From the NCBI GenBank assembly GCA_014904985.1, contig MU129065.1:114641-149222 (forward strand): a stretch of DNA of 34,582 nt. The letters run 5' to 3'. Under the pieces are notes generated by a model. It ran no database searches, had not been told where the DNA came from, and worked only from the letters and a program-made list of their open reading frames with translations. The position numbers were made by a program, and so were the translations under genes. The stretch is from Hydnum rufescens UP504 (taxonomy: Eukaryota; Basidiomycota; Agaricomycetes; Cantharellales; Hydnaceae). Below are positions 1 to 11,947 of this stretch, in pieces; within the stretch, counting starts at the first letter, position 1, and the number at the start of each line of letters is the position of its first letter.

Positions 1-3000
1 AATCTTATCAAGCAACTTGCATTATCATCACCTGCTCACTTCATGTGTGCTCAAGTCCATTGCCAGGGCAAGAAGGATATCAGGGGTTAATATATGGCCT
101 ACAGATGGTCCATATGATGAAATCCTCCATATTCTCGCACTGCTTGGCACACGATGTGTATGGTTCAAGTGCTATCTCAACCATTGCTGGATGAGACCTT
201 TGGGTATGTCTCTCACTTATGGGTGATAAAAAATGGAGTGGCATTAGATCGCCTCAATTCAAAAAACCCCTAATGATGTGTAGGACCAAGAGAAGTTTTG
301 AATACTTCTATACACTATCTATACATGCTTGTACTGTACTGCATTTAGTGTAAATCGTATTTTGTTTGTGTTTGTGTTTCCCGGGAATATCCAGCGTCCA
401 GCAGTAAAAACATACATAGTTCTACTGTTCCGCTCCTGCGTGGCATAGACTTCTTCAGTTTCCACACGCAGCATTGCACTCTATTCCACCTCGGCATGGA
501 TTTAGGGTGACACGCAAAACACAACTACGCTGTTCAGTGTTCCTTTCCACCTAGAGTGGGAGGTATGTCTGGAGCGCAAGTTCTCAGTTCTCCTTTGCTC
601 TCACACCTCGGTGCATGTTGCAAGTGGTGATCTTTACTCTGGCAGCAGTCTTCTCCAGTATGTGGGTATGAAATCAAGACTCAGACTGCAAAGAGCAACT
701 CGTGGCCACGACATGCGCAGTCACCACACCCATGAGCTCCAGTACTGGAACAAGCGCAATGTCTGGATATTGTGCCAGATCTTAAGAGGTCTTGCGACCT
801 GCTGCCTCACAAAGCGCTGTACGACTCAAATTTCAGCACCCGTTAAGAGAAACCCCTTCCGACCACCAGCCAGCCTAGTGGGAGCATTCCACCAGCCCTA
901 ACCCCCAGAACGTCGCTTAACTAGACTTTGTGGTGAGATCCCATCACGGAGGGTGCTTATAACTTCCCTACACCGTCGAATGAAAATACAACAAGGCTAC
1001 TAGCTCATCATCTCATTCGGATATTTATCAGCGTCCTCGTCAGCATGACCACCATTGCTGATTTCGATTAATGTGAAAGATTTTGGAACACCATTTTGGA
1101 ACATGGACTTGAGGATGGTCAAGCCCAGTGTGACGCAGGGAGATGATGGATTTCTATGCTACTGGGGCATTCTTTCTTTGACTCTATCAATGCTGGTGGC
1201 TGTGCCTGCGTATCATGGCCCAAAATCTTTTCAGTTGCGATCTGACGATGAGAAATCACATGAGGTTATCCCCCTGGTCTCTTGGACATCCAATCCCCTC
1301 CGTATTCATGATTCATGTTATTCCCATCACCGCGCACACCAAAACCAGTCAGCATAATTGTATATTTAGTTAGGCCCTTTTGCCTTGCTTTATTCCCAAT
1401 CTGAAGAGCGGTTTTTAGGTGGGGGCCCTGGGCCCACTGGGTGATTTCATAGGCATGAGAACAAGGGCCCATGGGGCCCCTTGCTCTGAACTTGCCTTTC
1501 GGTATCAGCCCCATGTATGGACCAGCGAGATTCAAGGCCTTGTTTCAGACCAGTCAAAAAGGTACCTTCATTCAATTTGATTGCATGGGTAGGACCTAAT
1601 TACAAGGTTAATTATATTGGATTTAATAAATTGGAAGTACTAGGGTTTTGGAAGACGAAAGGAAGGGATGTTGAATGGGAGTAATTTATTGTAGAGAATT
1701 ATTGAAGATACGATTCCCAGGCAATTCCTGATTTGAATCCATTTGTTGTCGCTACATGTCCCCAAGCCAGACGAAGTATCAAAATTGTTAGATGCAGAGG
1801 GAACATTCGCAAATGTTGACTGCAGGAGGCCATTGGTCCAAATGTGAAACCCATTGCTGGACGTCCTGAAATCAGATACAAGAAATCATGAGGGTTGAAG
1901 CGGCGAGGAACTTGGAAGCATGGAATATTTGCCATTCAATCTGCAGCAAAATTGAGTGTAGAGGGGATGCATGCCAATCGTATTCCTGTATTCGGTGGAT
2001 CAACGGCGGATGAACTCAAGGTCCAGCCACCAATATTTGGTTAATTAGGTGCAGACTGCGAAAATCTGGTATGACGATAGACGTGGCATCATCACTTGTA
2101 CTTGCAGGATTTGGAGTTGAAGTTCCAGGAAGGATGGGCATGGCTTCTGCATTGGCCTTCAGGTCACTAGACTTATCATTTGTACGGTACCGATATAGCA
2201 CGAACCTTTCCCTTTCCCTTTCGGAGGGCTTTGAGATACCATTGCGACGCTTAGCACCTGCACATGCATGCACAGCAAATACACGGGCTGCTCGGTTGCT
2301 GCTCTGGATATCTCCCATAGAGTCGACTGCACCTACCTTGCGTCCTCGCACACAGTAGACGGATATCACTTGTTCCGGGATCAATGATCAATCACAACGT
2401 GTCATCGCCATCTTTCTATGCGCACCCCAGCCTCCACCTTGATCGGCGCAATCTATTTCCTTGTGGAACTGAGTCACAGAAAACTCCACTGGGATGCATC
2501 CCATGCTTGTTCGTAGTCGCGTGATGTGGGGCAGGCATTCAGTTTCAAACTGAGGCCATCCAAATGATCGGTACGGTATTGAATCAGGAGGCTGGCAACA
2601 TACACCCAAGGTATGATGGATGGAAACACTGTATAGTGTTGGAAGGAACAAGTTCTTGATGTATTTTGAAGCCGCGAGTTATGCCCTGGTCACGTCGCTT
2701 GAAGTTCGTTATCGCGCTCTTTTTTCTCTGCCCTTGATGCCACTTTGCAAGACTGCTCCTCGATCAAGCCTCGATGACAACACCTTCACGAAAAGCTATC
2801 AAGTGATTTTTGAAGAATTGACAGCCGCCCGCTCGATCAAGCTCTAATCTCGGGGGAGCGCAGCATGATGCATTCGGCTGTGCTGCATGTGCATGGGAAC
2901 GTTCCACACCCATATCCATGAATGGTGCTGAATTCGAAACTTGACATCGATGTCACCATCTTCGCCCTTGAAAGTATCTTCTTTATCACGACTTCAATGA

Positions 3001-3540
3001 ACTTGGGCACCTTCAGTGCCGTCGTTTAAGTTTGAACATCCATTCTTCCACCCTTGAGGATTGACGACAGTACGGAGTTCATCAAGCCAATTTACGAGCC
3101 TGAGAGTCGCCATTGAATGATTCCTTTCTACTTGATATACGCATCTGTGAGCTCGGCTTTGGGATACGAGACACAACTGGAGAGTACGTGAATATAGTAC
3201 ATTAGTATATACACAAAAAACTTTGAGTTTACGTTACAGGGGGGAAGTTCTCAGATTTTTCGTTTCTAGCTACCCATTGAATGGATTGGGTGATCGCCTA
3301 AGGGGTATAACGTGCTGGATTTGCCAAACGTTGGAGTTGGTGAAGTGTACAATTGGATATGTCGCCAACGCCTGCGAGCATCATTAAAGCTTGGCAAAGT
3401 GTTGCCACAGAGTCATGAAGGTCCGTAGGAATTGGACCCATACTATACGGCTCTCGCCGAGGGTTAGGTGATCTGACATCTCTCTAGGGGCCCCCATGGA
3501 AATGTATCTTATTAGACTAGATAAATGCAAGGCTAATGAT
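1..3540. other. Stretch without a recognisable gene
   Basis: Both strands hold only short overlapping open frames, the longest 122 codons at 2016-2384 on the minus strand. None shows a domain, a codon-use trend or splice sites that I can defend. A GGGCCC-rich patch with small palindromes lies at about 1421-1480. I looked for the left terminus of the element that ends at 5714 (expected to begin CACCTTGG or CAGGCTGG and to carry paired GGTACC motifs) and did not find it here. The stretch may be old intergenic or decayed repeat sequence. Confidence 0.5.
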
Positions 3541-3552
3541 ATCTAATTAGAC

Positions 3553-4873
3553 ATGGATAATTGGCTGACCAGCCTGGATGACTTTTTGTTGAGCGATGAT
3601 GATAGTGATGATCTTGTGCCTTTGAAAGTGAGGGGCAATGCCAAGCCCCATCCTAAGGCAGTTGTGTCCCCCCAACCTATCTCCCAGTTGTCTGAAGAGC
3701 CAAGTTCGGGTGAAGATGATGAGGATCTCAAAGGAGGGCCATTCACCATCCTGGAGGTAGAAAAGATTAAGGCTGAATACGCAGCGTTCGACAAGCGAAT
3801 TGCAGGACTGGCGAGGGAAATGGGTCGTAGTGTTAATTCGATTCAAAAGATTGGTGGACGGGTGTCACGAGTAGTTAATCCATGTAGAACTACTGCCTGG
3901 AATGTGTTCCAATCCAGCTATCCTACCAACCCAGACAAGTCAGTGAGCCAATCTGATTATACCAAAAATACAGTTCGCCCTGCCTATGATGAGCTTGTTA
4001 AGAAGTATGGAGGAGAGAGGTCTGAGGATTGGGCAGCAGAATCAACTCGCATGGTTAAGGAGTACACAGAGACCAGGGAGGCAATAACTGGAGACATCGC
4101 AAAGCATGGGGGGGAAGTTGCAAAAATCATCGCTAGCCACAAGAGGGCATGGCAAAAGGATTTCAGGGTCTTGGCAAGCTTTGGGGTGCATTGCAAGTTG
4201 ACAGTGCTTGCAGATAATGCCTGCTCTCCTGCTGCTCATGCTCAGAATGGGCAGCTATTCGGAACTGTGGAGATGGAATTGTACTACAAGTCCAGGCGTG
4301 ACTTCAAGTCTCATGTTGGGGACGTATACACATTTATATTGTCTGCCAAGGCAGGGGTTAGGGAGGCGGAGGAGCATAAAGCTCGGACCTTGCGACATGA
4401 GCGAGAAGAGGCCTTTAAGAACCCCAATAAGGCAAAAGGGAAGGTTTTGAAAATGCTGATTCAGCTATTTGGTAAGTTTGCTTGATGCATAGCTTCTTGA
4501 CAGTTCCTATGCTAATCCTGCTTGAGTAGAGCCATTCATTCGTTGGACGACATTCCCTTGGCAGAAATTGCCCCAAAGACTCCTCTCACACAACTTGAGG
4601 ATTGATGGAGTTCTGCCATTGTCTCGCTTCCGGCTTCTCGGTTCACTCTCGATCGATCACTACAATGTCAGTGAGATCCAAGCCATGTATAATGCTCTAG
4701 AGAATGGGCAGCTCAAAGTGTCTGAGTGTACCCATGAGGAATCAAACTCAGGGGAGACCGCACTCATTACTGATAGTGGTGGCCAAGTGCTAATGATGGT
4801 AGCGAGTGCATTGGAAATGATTGGGGCCAAGAAGAAGCTAGATTCGCAGAGGGCAGCTGAGCGGCGGTTGTGA
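3553..4873 (+). CDS. Two-exon gene of unknown function, probably transposon-borne
   Basis: Exon 1 is 3553-4471 and exon 2 is 4530-4873, giving 420 codons when joined. The N-terminus is acidic and low in complexity (D/S runs, residues 12-75). A helical, HMG-like stretch follows at about residues 115-165, with W-N-V-F-Q and a later A-Y-D-E-L-V-K-K-Y-G. After it comes a charged helical part, and near residue 270 a run of H-E-R-E-E-A-F-K-N. I do not recognise the family, and the HMG resemblance is only a pattern impression. I chose the start because the acidic N-terminus is open from this ATG and an in-frame stop lies just upstream. The gene sits about 160 bp inside a terminal repeat ending at 5714 that also bounds the 18470-23270 DNA element, so it may be a transposon passenger or part of the mobility machinery. 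The coding stretch may continue past 4873 (next entry). Confidence 0.6.
4472..4529 (+). other. 58-nt spliceosomal intron
   Basis: The donor is GTAAGT at 4472, a CTAAT branch-like motif lies at 4512-4516, and the acceptor TAG ends at 4529. Removing it joins phase 1 to phase 1 (G|AG, a Glu codon) and carries the exon-1 frame into 114 further open codons. Unspliced, the frame stops 14 codons after the donor. Length and motifs are typical of agaricomycete introns. Confidence 0.85.
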
Positions 4874-5382
4874 GGGCTCAGGCAGTGGATAAGAGGATTG
4901 ATGGTGAGGACTCTGGAGGGGATTCTGATGGGCATAGTGGGAATGGGCCTCCAGTCAGGAACCCAAGTCACACTGTCATGGTGAACTTGGACAGGATTGC
5001 GACCCAAGGATTGGGGAAGAGGCCGCGGAAGGGTGGGGATGATATTAATCAGCCACGCAAGATGAAGTGCCTGCAAGTCAAGTCCGCTGAGTTCATTGAT
5101 GACTTGGATGAAACCCCAACTGCTGGACCGTCCCACCTCCACATGCAAGCTACGAGTTCTCATCATAATGATGTGCAACAGCATTCTGCACTCTCAATTG
5201 ACAGTGGGGCTACTGTTGGGGTTCCCCTTCAGCATACCACTGGGGTCCCAGTTGTGCCAACGTTCAATCCACATGATCCATTTTCTATGATGGATGATGT
5301 GCCAATTCCAAATGGGGACGACATGAGTTTCCCTTTACTTGATCCTTTGTTATTTCAAGGCCCGAGTTTGAAGCACTTGTAG
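4861..5382 (+). CDS. Continuation of the 3553 gene in another frame
   Basis: This open frame of about 174 codons has no good ATG of its own. It overlaps the exon-2 stop at 4871-4873 by one reading-frame step. The product is polar and low in complexity, rich in S, G, D and P, with a basic patch (G-K-R-P-R-K-G) near residue 55. It ends in an acidic-hydrophobic tail followed by a normal-looking 3' region. It most simply represents the C-terminus of the preceding gene displaced by a one-base indel near 4861-4873. The alternative is a missed second intron, for example donor near 4800 and acceptor near 4884. I cannot tell these apart from sequence alone. Confidence 0.45.
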   Translation, partial: AAVVRAQAVDKRIDGEDSGGDSDGHSGNGPPVRNPSHTVMVNLDRIATQGLGKRPRKGGDDINQPRKMKCLQVKSAEFIDDLDETPTAGPSHLHMQATSSHHNDVQQHSALSIDSGATVGVPLQHTTGVPVVPTFNPHDPFSMMDDVPIPNGDDMSFPLLDPLLFQGPSLKHL

Positions 5383-5539
5383 CACAATACCAAAGTAGAT
5401 ATGAAGTAGACCGGTTTTATTAATGGTTTCTTAATGCATTTGTACTGTGGCCTTAATGGAAGGTTGTTTTATTTAAGAATTCTAAGTTGTTCCTTCAAGG
5501 CAGAATGGAAAGGCTCGCAATAGTGGTCTTCAATTGAGT

Positions 5540-5714
5540 CTGCTGAAGTCCCGAGTGCTAAGTCCTAATTTTGGTCAATTTCGGCCAACTTTCAGCCCAA
5601 GAGATTTCAATGGGCAGACCGAATTCGGCCGAAATAGTGATCGACCTCCTTAGGTACCATTATCTGCCCGGAAGTGGTACCTAATTGGGTAGGCTTAGAT
5701 GACTGACCAAGGTG
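5540..5714 (+). repeat. Right terminal repeat of a DNA transposon (copy T1)
   Basis: The last 175 bp match, in the same orientation, the minus-strand left end of the 18470-23270 element. Shared features are several TTTCGGCC motifs, a GGTACC-flanked hairpin (5652-5682, arms AGGTACCA/TGGTACCT), and a common terminus reading GACTGACCAAGGTG up to 5714. Sequence after 5714 is unrelated between the copies, so 5714 is the element boundary. The next 8 bp, AGTTGCTA, would be the target duplication. No second copy of it flanking a left end is visible, so the element is truncated or its left end lies outside the window. Confidence 0.75.
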
Positions 5715-7646
5715 AGTTGCTATCGGAGCTTGACCCAATTGGCACTATGGGTCCTCCTGGATGCACCTGATCCAGATGGCAGGAGAGCCCCAGCCTCCCT
5801 GGAAAATGGTCCTCATAGGGCAAGAAATCCGCTGCCATGTCATAGATGGTATAGGCTATCTAGACATGGCTATCCGAGTTCTCGTCTATGTACTGGGGCT
5901 CCAAGCAGGGTTCTCCCTGTCCATTTTCATACCACCTCTAGGCTCGCAGGTCTAATCGTAGATCTGAACGACGCTCATTCAAAGCAGATCTGGGAGGGTC
6001 TCGCCTTATTGGGTGCTCCCATCTGGGGAATCCGTATACGGAACCTTAAGCCCCCAATAGAACTTCTACCCTGGGGATCTACGAAGGAGTCTGACGTCTG
6101 GAAGGAGGCCTACGAACTGGAAAGGCCCTCCGTTTGCTTGGTACCCAAGCCCTCATGGCTAACCAAACAAGTGCAACACCACTTCGAGGAGAAGCTGAGG
6201 GACCTCACCAACTGTCAGCTCAGCCACCTGCCCGTTCTGCACTGGGTCATAGAGCGAGGGCACCCCAAGCAGGCCGAATCTCCAGGCCCTTTCCATCGGA
6301 TGCACCTGGCCCACCTGAAGCAGATTAAGAAGTTCTCGAATGAGAGCTACTATGAGGCCATACTAAAATGGCTCCAACTGTCCCCCAATATCAGCCTTCA
6401 CATGGCTTTTCACAAACTACAGGAAGCCATGGGCAAGGCCACCATCCCTAATGTGAACCTCCCTGCCTCCAGGCAGTTCCCTTTCATCCCTTCTATTCTC
6501 CACGGCAACTTCTCAGTCCTGGAATCCTCAGCACAGTAATTTGGCCTCCTCTGGGTTAAGCCAGCGCCGCTCAGTCCCTTGGCTCATGCAGACTCCCTAG
6601 CACAGCGGATCTCCAAACCCACCACACGTATATTTGAAGATCCCGATGAACTTGATGAATTTGACCAGCCTTCCTCCAGCACTCACCCTTGATCAGCTTC
6701 GCCAGAGGAAAGGCGAGTCTGCCACAAGTCTATCCACCCCACCAGTGCAGAAGACGACAGAGAACTCTCCCCATACAATGAGGATCTGACCCTGTATGCC
6801 GATACAGAGCAACCAGAAGCCCAACTCCCCCTCCAAGCCCTGTTGCAGACCCCCTCACCCCCGCTGAGGTTCGCGACACCTTACCAACCAGTAGTATGCC
6901 TGCTCAGGGTGAGGCTTCCCCTGCTGACTCCCTGCCTATAACCTGGGGAGTTCCTTCACACCAATTGCTACATCGCTACCCTGTTCGATTGGCCCCATTT
7001 GTATTCTTCAATTCCCTTGAAGACTTAGAGTGAGAACTCTACATTCACTATCAGGGAGTCATCGGGTCCTGGTACCTTGATGACAAAGAACTCATCCTTC
7101 TGTTCAACGATGAGGCGCGAGTGCACTGAGTCGCTATCAACCAGATACAAGCTGCAAAGGACTACCCCACGGAGCCTTCAGCCAAAGCCATCCCCTTTGT
7201 AGATGACGAACATTATCACTCTTGGTCCCCCAATGCAGTGTACGCTGCTGAGTCAGCCATTACCTCTTGCCGAGAAGCTTGCAAGTCTATCTGGCCAGCT
7301 TTACCTCCTGGCGCAATCCCCGCGGATAGGGGCTGTAGCACTATCATATCTGCCCTCAAGCATTTCATCAACCCAGCCTGGAACGAGAAAGCAGAGGGCT
7401 CCTCCCCAAAAAGACATTACCTGATGTCTCGCTACTACACTTCCCCCCCTCTCCTAGTCTCTTGCCTCGAAGAGAGACTTGATTGGCTCATGCGGGCTGG
7501 CATATCAGCCACTAACCCTCTCAGGGAGGCTTCTGAATTCTTCAGGTCTACCCTAAGCTGTCACTTATCTTACAATGAGCCCACCTCCCTTCGAGTCCCA
7601 TTGCCTATAGCCAGTCCCGCTTGTGACCTGCTCATCTGGGTAGCAG
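5715..7646 (+). pseudogene. Decayed gene, main part, split by the 20-kb LTR element
   Basis: Gene-like composition continues over 1.9 kb but is broken by stops and frame changes. Open pieces are about 5950-6539 (roughly 195 codons, with a helical middle section) and 7238-7646 (137 codons). Between them lie short acidic, proline-rich pieces. The frame ending at 7646 resumes at 27802 on the far side of the LTR element, which shows that this gene was the insertion target. The left side is bounded by the transposon terminus at 5714, so its N-terminus is missing too. I do not recognise the product. A retroelement gag-like or element-borne gene is possible, because purine-rich and LTR-like sequence follows its 3' end at about 27.98 kb. 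Confidence 0.5.
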
Positions 7647-9439
7647 TATAGAAGAAGGGTTGGGAGCTCCGATGACTGTCAAATCAAAATCTGGTTCAGC
7701 CAGTGTGTAGATGGGAGACTGTATTTCTGTTGTTATTCGTTGGGCTGGTTCGCTTCAATGGTTGATCACACTCTGTAAGACGTGTATGGTGTTCAGTGGA
7801 GAATAGGAAGGGATATGGACTAGCTGTAGTCAATGATATATCATTTGGGATGCTTGTAGAAAGGCTTATATGTGTAGGATGCTTATAGAAAGGCTTATAC
7901 ATCTGGGATGCTTGTGGAAAGGCTTATACGTCATGTAGGATGCTTATGGAAAGGCTTATACATTGGGGATGCTTATGGGAAGGCTTATATGTCATTCATG
8001 TTGTGTTGGTCTGTTTACTGATATTTGTGTATTCTTGTTTACGTTCTCCTGGTCAAAATGCAGATATCTGTGAGTTATAGACTGGTCAGTGCTTGGTTAG
8101 TCTTGTTAGTATGTTTCTTTCTTCTTTCTTCAGAACCTGATACATATTTCATTAAGCTTACTTTTCCTTGGATGTCCAGCAACTCTAACCTTAGGTCCTG
8201 CAACTATCCTTGGCTTTAGTGATTTGCATAGAGGGCTACCAGTGGCTTTGTCTCAACAACCTTGAAGATGACTTAGCTCCAGATGGCTTATAGATAGACT
8301 GTTCTTTAGAGGCAAGCAGAAAAGTTGACAGTGGTTGACAGTAATGATTCCCAGAGGAGATTATTGTGTGTGGGTACAGGAAATCTACCAGCTTTTATAC
8401 CTTTCTGAAGGTGGCTGTGTTTAAGAAATATGACTCCCCCATGGGTGAGTCATATGTGAGTCATAGGTGAGAACAAAAGAAAAATAACAAGATGATGTAA
8501 TAATGTGGTCATAGCTGAGTCATTCATAAAGAGAACAAAAGGAATCATGAGGGATGATGTCATAGTGATGTCATTCATAAAGAGAACAAAAGGAATCATG
8601 AGGGATGATGTCATAGTGATGTCATTCATAAAGAGAACAAAAGGAATCATGAAGGATGATGTCATAGTGATGTCATTCATAAAGAGAACAAAAGGAATCA
8701 TGAGGGGGGGTGATGTCACCAATTTGCTGAGCATGTGGAATGCTTGGAGCATGTGGAGCATTCTGGAGGCGAAATGAAAGGATATCTCCGGGTTTTGGAG
8801 ATTAATTTGAGCATAGTCCAGTGGTTAAGGTGTTTTGTTGTTGGTTGATAATGGGGACAAGTGCATGGGATGGGATTCAATGCAGAAACAGCAGTTTGCA
8901 TCTGTAATAGATGTTCTTGGTATCATTAGATGCAGATTTTTAACAGCTTTCTGGGCGCGGTGGTTCCGAGCAGATCCGGTGTAAACTGACAGAGAAATTC
9001 GTTTTTTACTAATGGGTGTTGATTCTGATAGTAATATCGTTCTGTAGAGCTCAGTTTTGATCTGTTCTTCGCATGCTCGGTACTGTTGGATGTGGATTTT
9101 TGATATCTTTCTAGGCGCAGTTGTTCCGAAAGGATTAAATGCAAACTAACAGAGAAATTCGTTTTTTACTGGAAATTCCGGATTTTGGTAGTAAAATTGG
9201 CCTGGAGAGTGCAGTTTTGGTCTGTTTAACTTGTGTTTGGTACTGTTCGAAAGGTGTGAATCATAGCTTTCTAAGCGTTATATGAGCGTACCTCTCCGAT
9301 CAAAACTGACGGAGTTATAGAACGAATTCGATTTCTGCACATAGCCGTAATTAATTTTGTAATTGGTCATGTGATCGTCCAAAGGCTGGGAGTGGTGTGA
9401 TTTTTCATTTTCTGATACTGGATGTTTTTATCTTCCACA
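7647..9439 (-). repeat. 3' LTR of the minus-strand Gypsy element
   Basis: This 1793-bp copy matches 26162-27800 over its whole length, with scattered substitutions. It carries three internal tandem arrays. About five 28-32-bp units (GGATGCTTRTRGAAAGGCTTA) lie at 7847-7990. Four 51-bp units start at 8521, 8572, 8623 and 8674. Three diverged units of about 158 bp lie at 8928-9330, each containing a TTTCT.RGCG core. The 154-bp length difference from the other LTR is almost exactly three 51-bp units. Confidence 0.85.
8521..8710. repeat. 51-bp minisatellite, four copies
   Basis: Units beginning CATTCATAAAGAGAACAAAA repeat with exact 51-bp spacing, and the fourth is truncated at the GAGGGGGGG run. 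The other LTR has a single copy at 27033. The period is divisible by 3, so one frame stays open through it, but I see no reason to call that a protein. Confidence 0.9.
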
Positions 9440-11601
9440 GATGGTGAACACTTTTAATTGCAGCCCCTTGCAATGTCATTTGCCTTTTTCCACAGTTATA
9501 CGATTGAGATCTGATCATGCCTCCTCATGTAGAACCACCATGTCCATCCTTCAAACCAAAGCAAGATTTCCTGTGAGTTTATGCTTCGAATTTGGTGATA
9601 GAAGTTGCTTATTGTTGGGTAGGGGTCTTTAATATCTGCATTTTTAATAGTTTTTTCCTTTGTATTGTCCTAGGATTTTTAAGCGAATACCCACTTTGGA
9701 TGATATCATTAGGGTGGAGGTCAAGAGCACCCATGGAGAAGGTTCAATGAGGTACAGTGGTGTTTTCTGGAACACAGAGGAGAAGGACAAATTTGATTTT
9801 GAGATCATGGCGTATCATGGGTTGATTGTTATGCAGTTCTCCGAACTCGTACATTGTCCAGTCGACTCTTTTTGTCTTTATAATGCCATCGTATGCAACT
9901 TGGGGATTTGGATAATAGCAGATAATCATGTGGGGTTTGAGATGGGTGAATGGTTCGGGGTATGGGTAATCAAATTGCTGGTATATAATTGTGTGAAGTT
10001 CCAATAGCATGGTGAACACTTTTTGATTCAGGCCTTGAGGATAGTCATTTGATTTGCTTTTATGTCACTTTTGCATCTGTAGACCAATTGATCATGTGTC
10101 CATTTTAATTTTGCTTAGGCTTTTCCATGGATTTGGATTCTTTCATTGATTGGCAGGGTCGCTTCATATTTCGCTGTCATCTTCTCATACGTCAATGTCA
10201 TCAGGGCGCAGGCAGAGGTGGTGTTTTATTTCATAAAGGATCAAATGATGACGGGGGTTGCATGGGTGAAGTATGGGTATGGGCACTCATTGTCCATTTC
10301 ACCAAATACTATGAGGATGAGGTGGATTCGAATGAGAAGGTGACCGTCTGAGCTGAGGTCCTTGATTCGGGTTTGGCTCAAGTAGGCATAATAGAAGTGA
10401 TCGGTGTCGTTTTCGATATCAGGATAGAATATGCTGAATTCTCCTACACATAGTGCCAGGTAGTGTGAGTCACAGTTGGTTACTAACACTCCAAGGCTGA
10501 TTTCAGTTTCTCCCAACATTTGAAAGTCCTGACATGAGAGAGGAATTTTATCCATTGAATTCGAATTATCGCCTGAGTTCTCAATATCACCTGAGTTCCT
10601 GAATGTTTAATGAACGTCCTTAATGACTGCGGTGTTTACATACTGGTTGAACTCATGGCTTTTTTGAGGTTGTAGTGGGAGTTTTTAGAATTGTGGATGA
10701 AGGTGTTTGGTCCGCGTTTTTCGATGACTTTTGTATCCAGTTATTCGGTTTTGACATGTGACCAGACCTGCTGTTTATGTTCTCCTTTTCCATTTATGGT
10801 GTTTTTCATTCACCTGGCATTTTCGTGATAGAGGAAGATTTTTTATTTTTAGAGGCAATTCAATGATGACGATGGTGGTTTATTCAGGAGGGTGATGGGT
10901 GAATGTAGGAAGGTGGACCATGTCTGTGTCAACATTCCCATATATGGCCATTCTTATCTGCACCTTTACATGAAAATTGGAGTCATCAGTGTATTCTCAG
11001 GTTACGCAATACAATTCGAGGCAGGCGATTGTATATGTTTGGACTGCAGTTGTCGTGTTGGGGCAAAAGTAACCCCTTCGTCTGATGTGGACATTCAGAA
11101 TTGGATCATTTCAGTCCCTGACATGCTGTACAAAGAAAACCATGAATCCTGTCGCATCATCCAGGATGTATACATCGTTGAGGTTGGATGGGAGTTCCGT
11201 GTGAGTCTCAGAAATGCCGTTGGTGAGTATGTTGGTAGGCATATTTGATGGTGTCCTACCCCTTTTTAGGTAAGCATTTATACGAGTCATGTTGTTTTTG
11301 ACATATGTTCTTTTTTAGAGTCAGTGGATGGGATGGGGAAAGGATTTTATGTGAGAAGTGCTTTTTATGAATGGATTTGAGATGGTCTAGATTTGAGGGG
11401 ACCCTTGGATTGTCAGGGCACTCGGTTCAGGTTCAGTTTTGGGTTTGGCAAATTTTTCAAATAATTGACTGTTGTTTTTGTTTACCAGTTAAGTTGTGAG
11501 TCTCCTAATTAGCATGGTTTTGTTGTTACGGACTTGTGGAATTTTTGTTTTTATACAGACTATGACTTTGTTTCTTTTGTTTTTCTTTTGATTTTGATTG
11601 A
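9440..11601. other. Retrotransposon 3' region with weak ORFs only
   Basis: This part of the Gypsy interior lies between the poly(A) tract and the 3' LTR. It has low gene density and T-rich plus-strand composition. Weak open frames exist on both strands: plus 9660-10007 and 10892-11248, minus 9744-10019 and 10241-10555. A short repeat beginning ATGGTGAACACTTTT occurs at 9441 and 10010 and is followed in both by GTCATTTG, so part of the region may be duplicated. No domain is recognisable. It could be a captured and decayed host gene. Confidence 0.4.
10892..11248 (+). CDS. Hypothetical ORF inside the retrotransposon 3' region
   Basis: This 118-codon frame lies on the strand opposite to the Gypsy genes. 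Its product is not low in complexity. It has a cysteine cluster (C-I-C-L-D-C-S-C, near residue 50) and alternating hydrophobic residues, which is more protein-like than neighbouring frames. The start may lie further upstream, because the open frame extends back to a splice-acceptor-like T-rich tract near 10850. I do not recognise it. It could be one exon of a captured gene or chance. Confidence 0.25.
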   Translation: MMGECRKVDHVCVNIPIYGHSYLHLYMKIGVISVFSGYAIQFEAGDCICLDCSCRVGAKVTPSSDVDIQNWIISVPDMLYKENHESCRIIQDVYIVEVGWEFRVSLRNAVGEYVGRHI

Positions 11602-11626
11602 TTTTTTTTTTTTTTTTTTTTTTTTT
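11602..11626 (-). other. 25-nt poly(A) tract (minus strand), possible retroposition scar
   Basis: An uninterrupted run of 25 T on the plus strand reads as poly(A) on the minus strand. It lies about 320 nt downstream of the stop of the broken minus-strand ORF at 11948-13113. The spacing and orientation fit a polyadenylated cDNA copy. No convincing target duplication was found at a 5' end, so this remains an inference. Confidence 0.4.
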
Positions 11627-11947
11627 GACAAGTCCACATCACCAGGCGAGGTCAGTCTTAAGAAAAGATTCAAGTGACATAGGCTTTCAGACTTTGAGAG
11701 AGATGAGAGTTAGGAGAAATGAACATCATTTTGCCAACAGGCGACATAGTTTTTTACATGGAGAGAAAGGAGAGCAAAGGAGAAGTCTTTCCTTCAGGCA
11801 AGAGAGATGGTACATTGGGGCGAGCACATATTTCTTTTTGTTTTTAATGAGAGAGAGGAAGAGGATGGGAAAGGAAGGGGAGAGGATGGAGGACTGTGTT
11901 GGGCAAGGTATATGTACTGCAAGGCGAGGACAAGTTGTGGTGATGGC

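Noticed and set aside
2016..2384. 122-codon minus-strand ORF
   Set aside because: It is overlapped by an almost equally long plus-strand frame over the same bases, and no domain or splice context supports either.
8505..8777. Repeat protein of 17-residue units in the LTR
   Set aside because: It is explained by the 51-bp minisatellite whose length is a multiple of 3. The homologous LTR has one unit only.
7647..9439. The 1.8-kb direct repeats as a segmental duplication rather than LTRs
   Set aside because: Their inner edge at 26162 abuts a TGG-starting primer-site candidate and gag, they have TG-starting ends, and the flanking gene is interrupted precisely at their outer edges.
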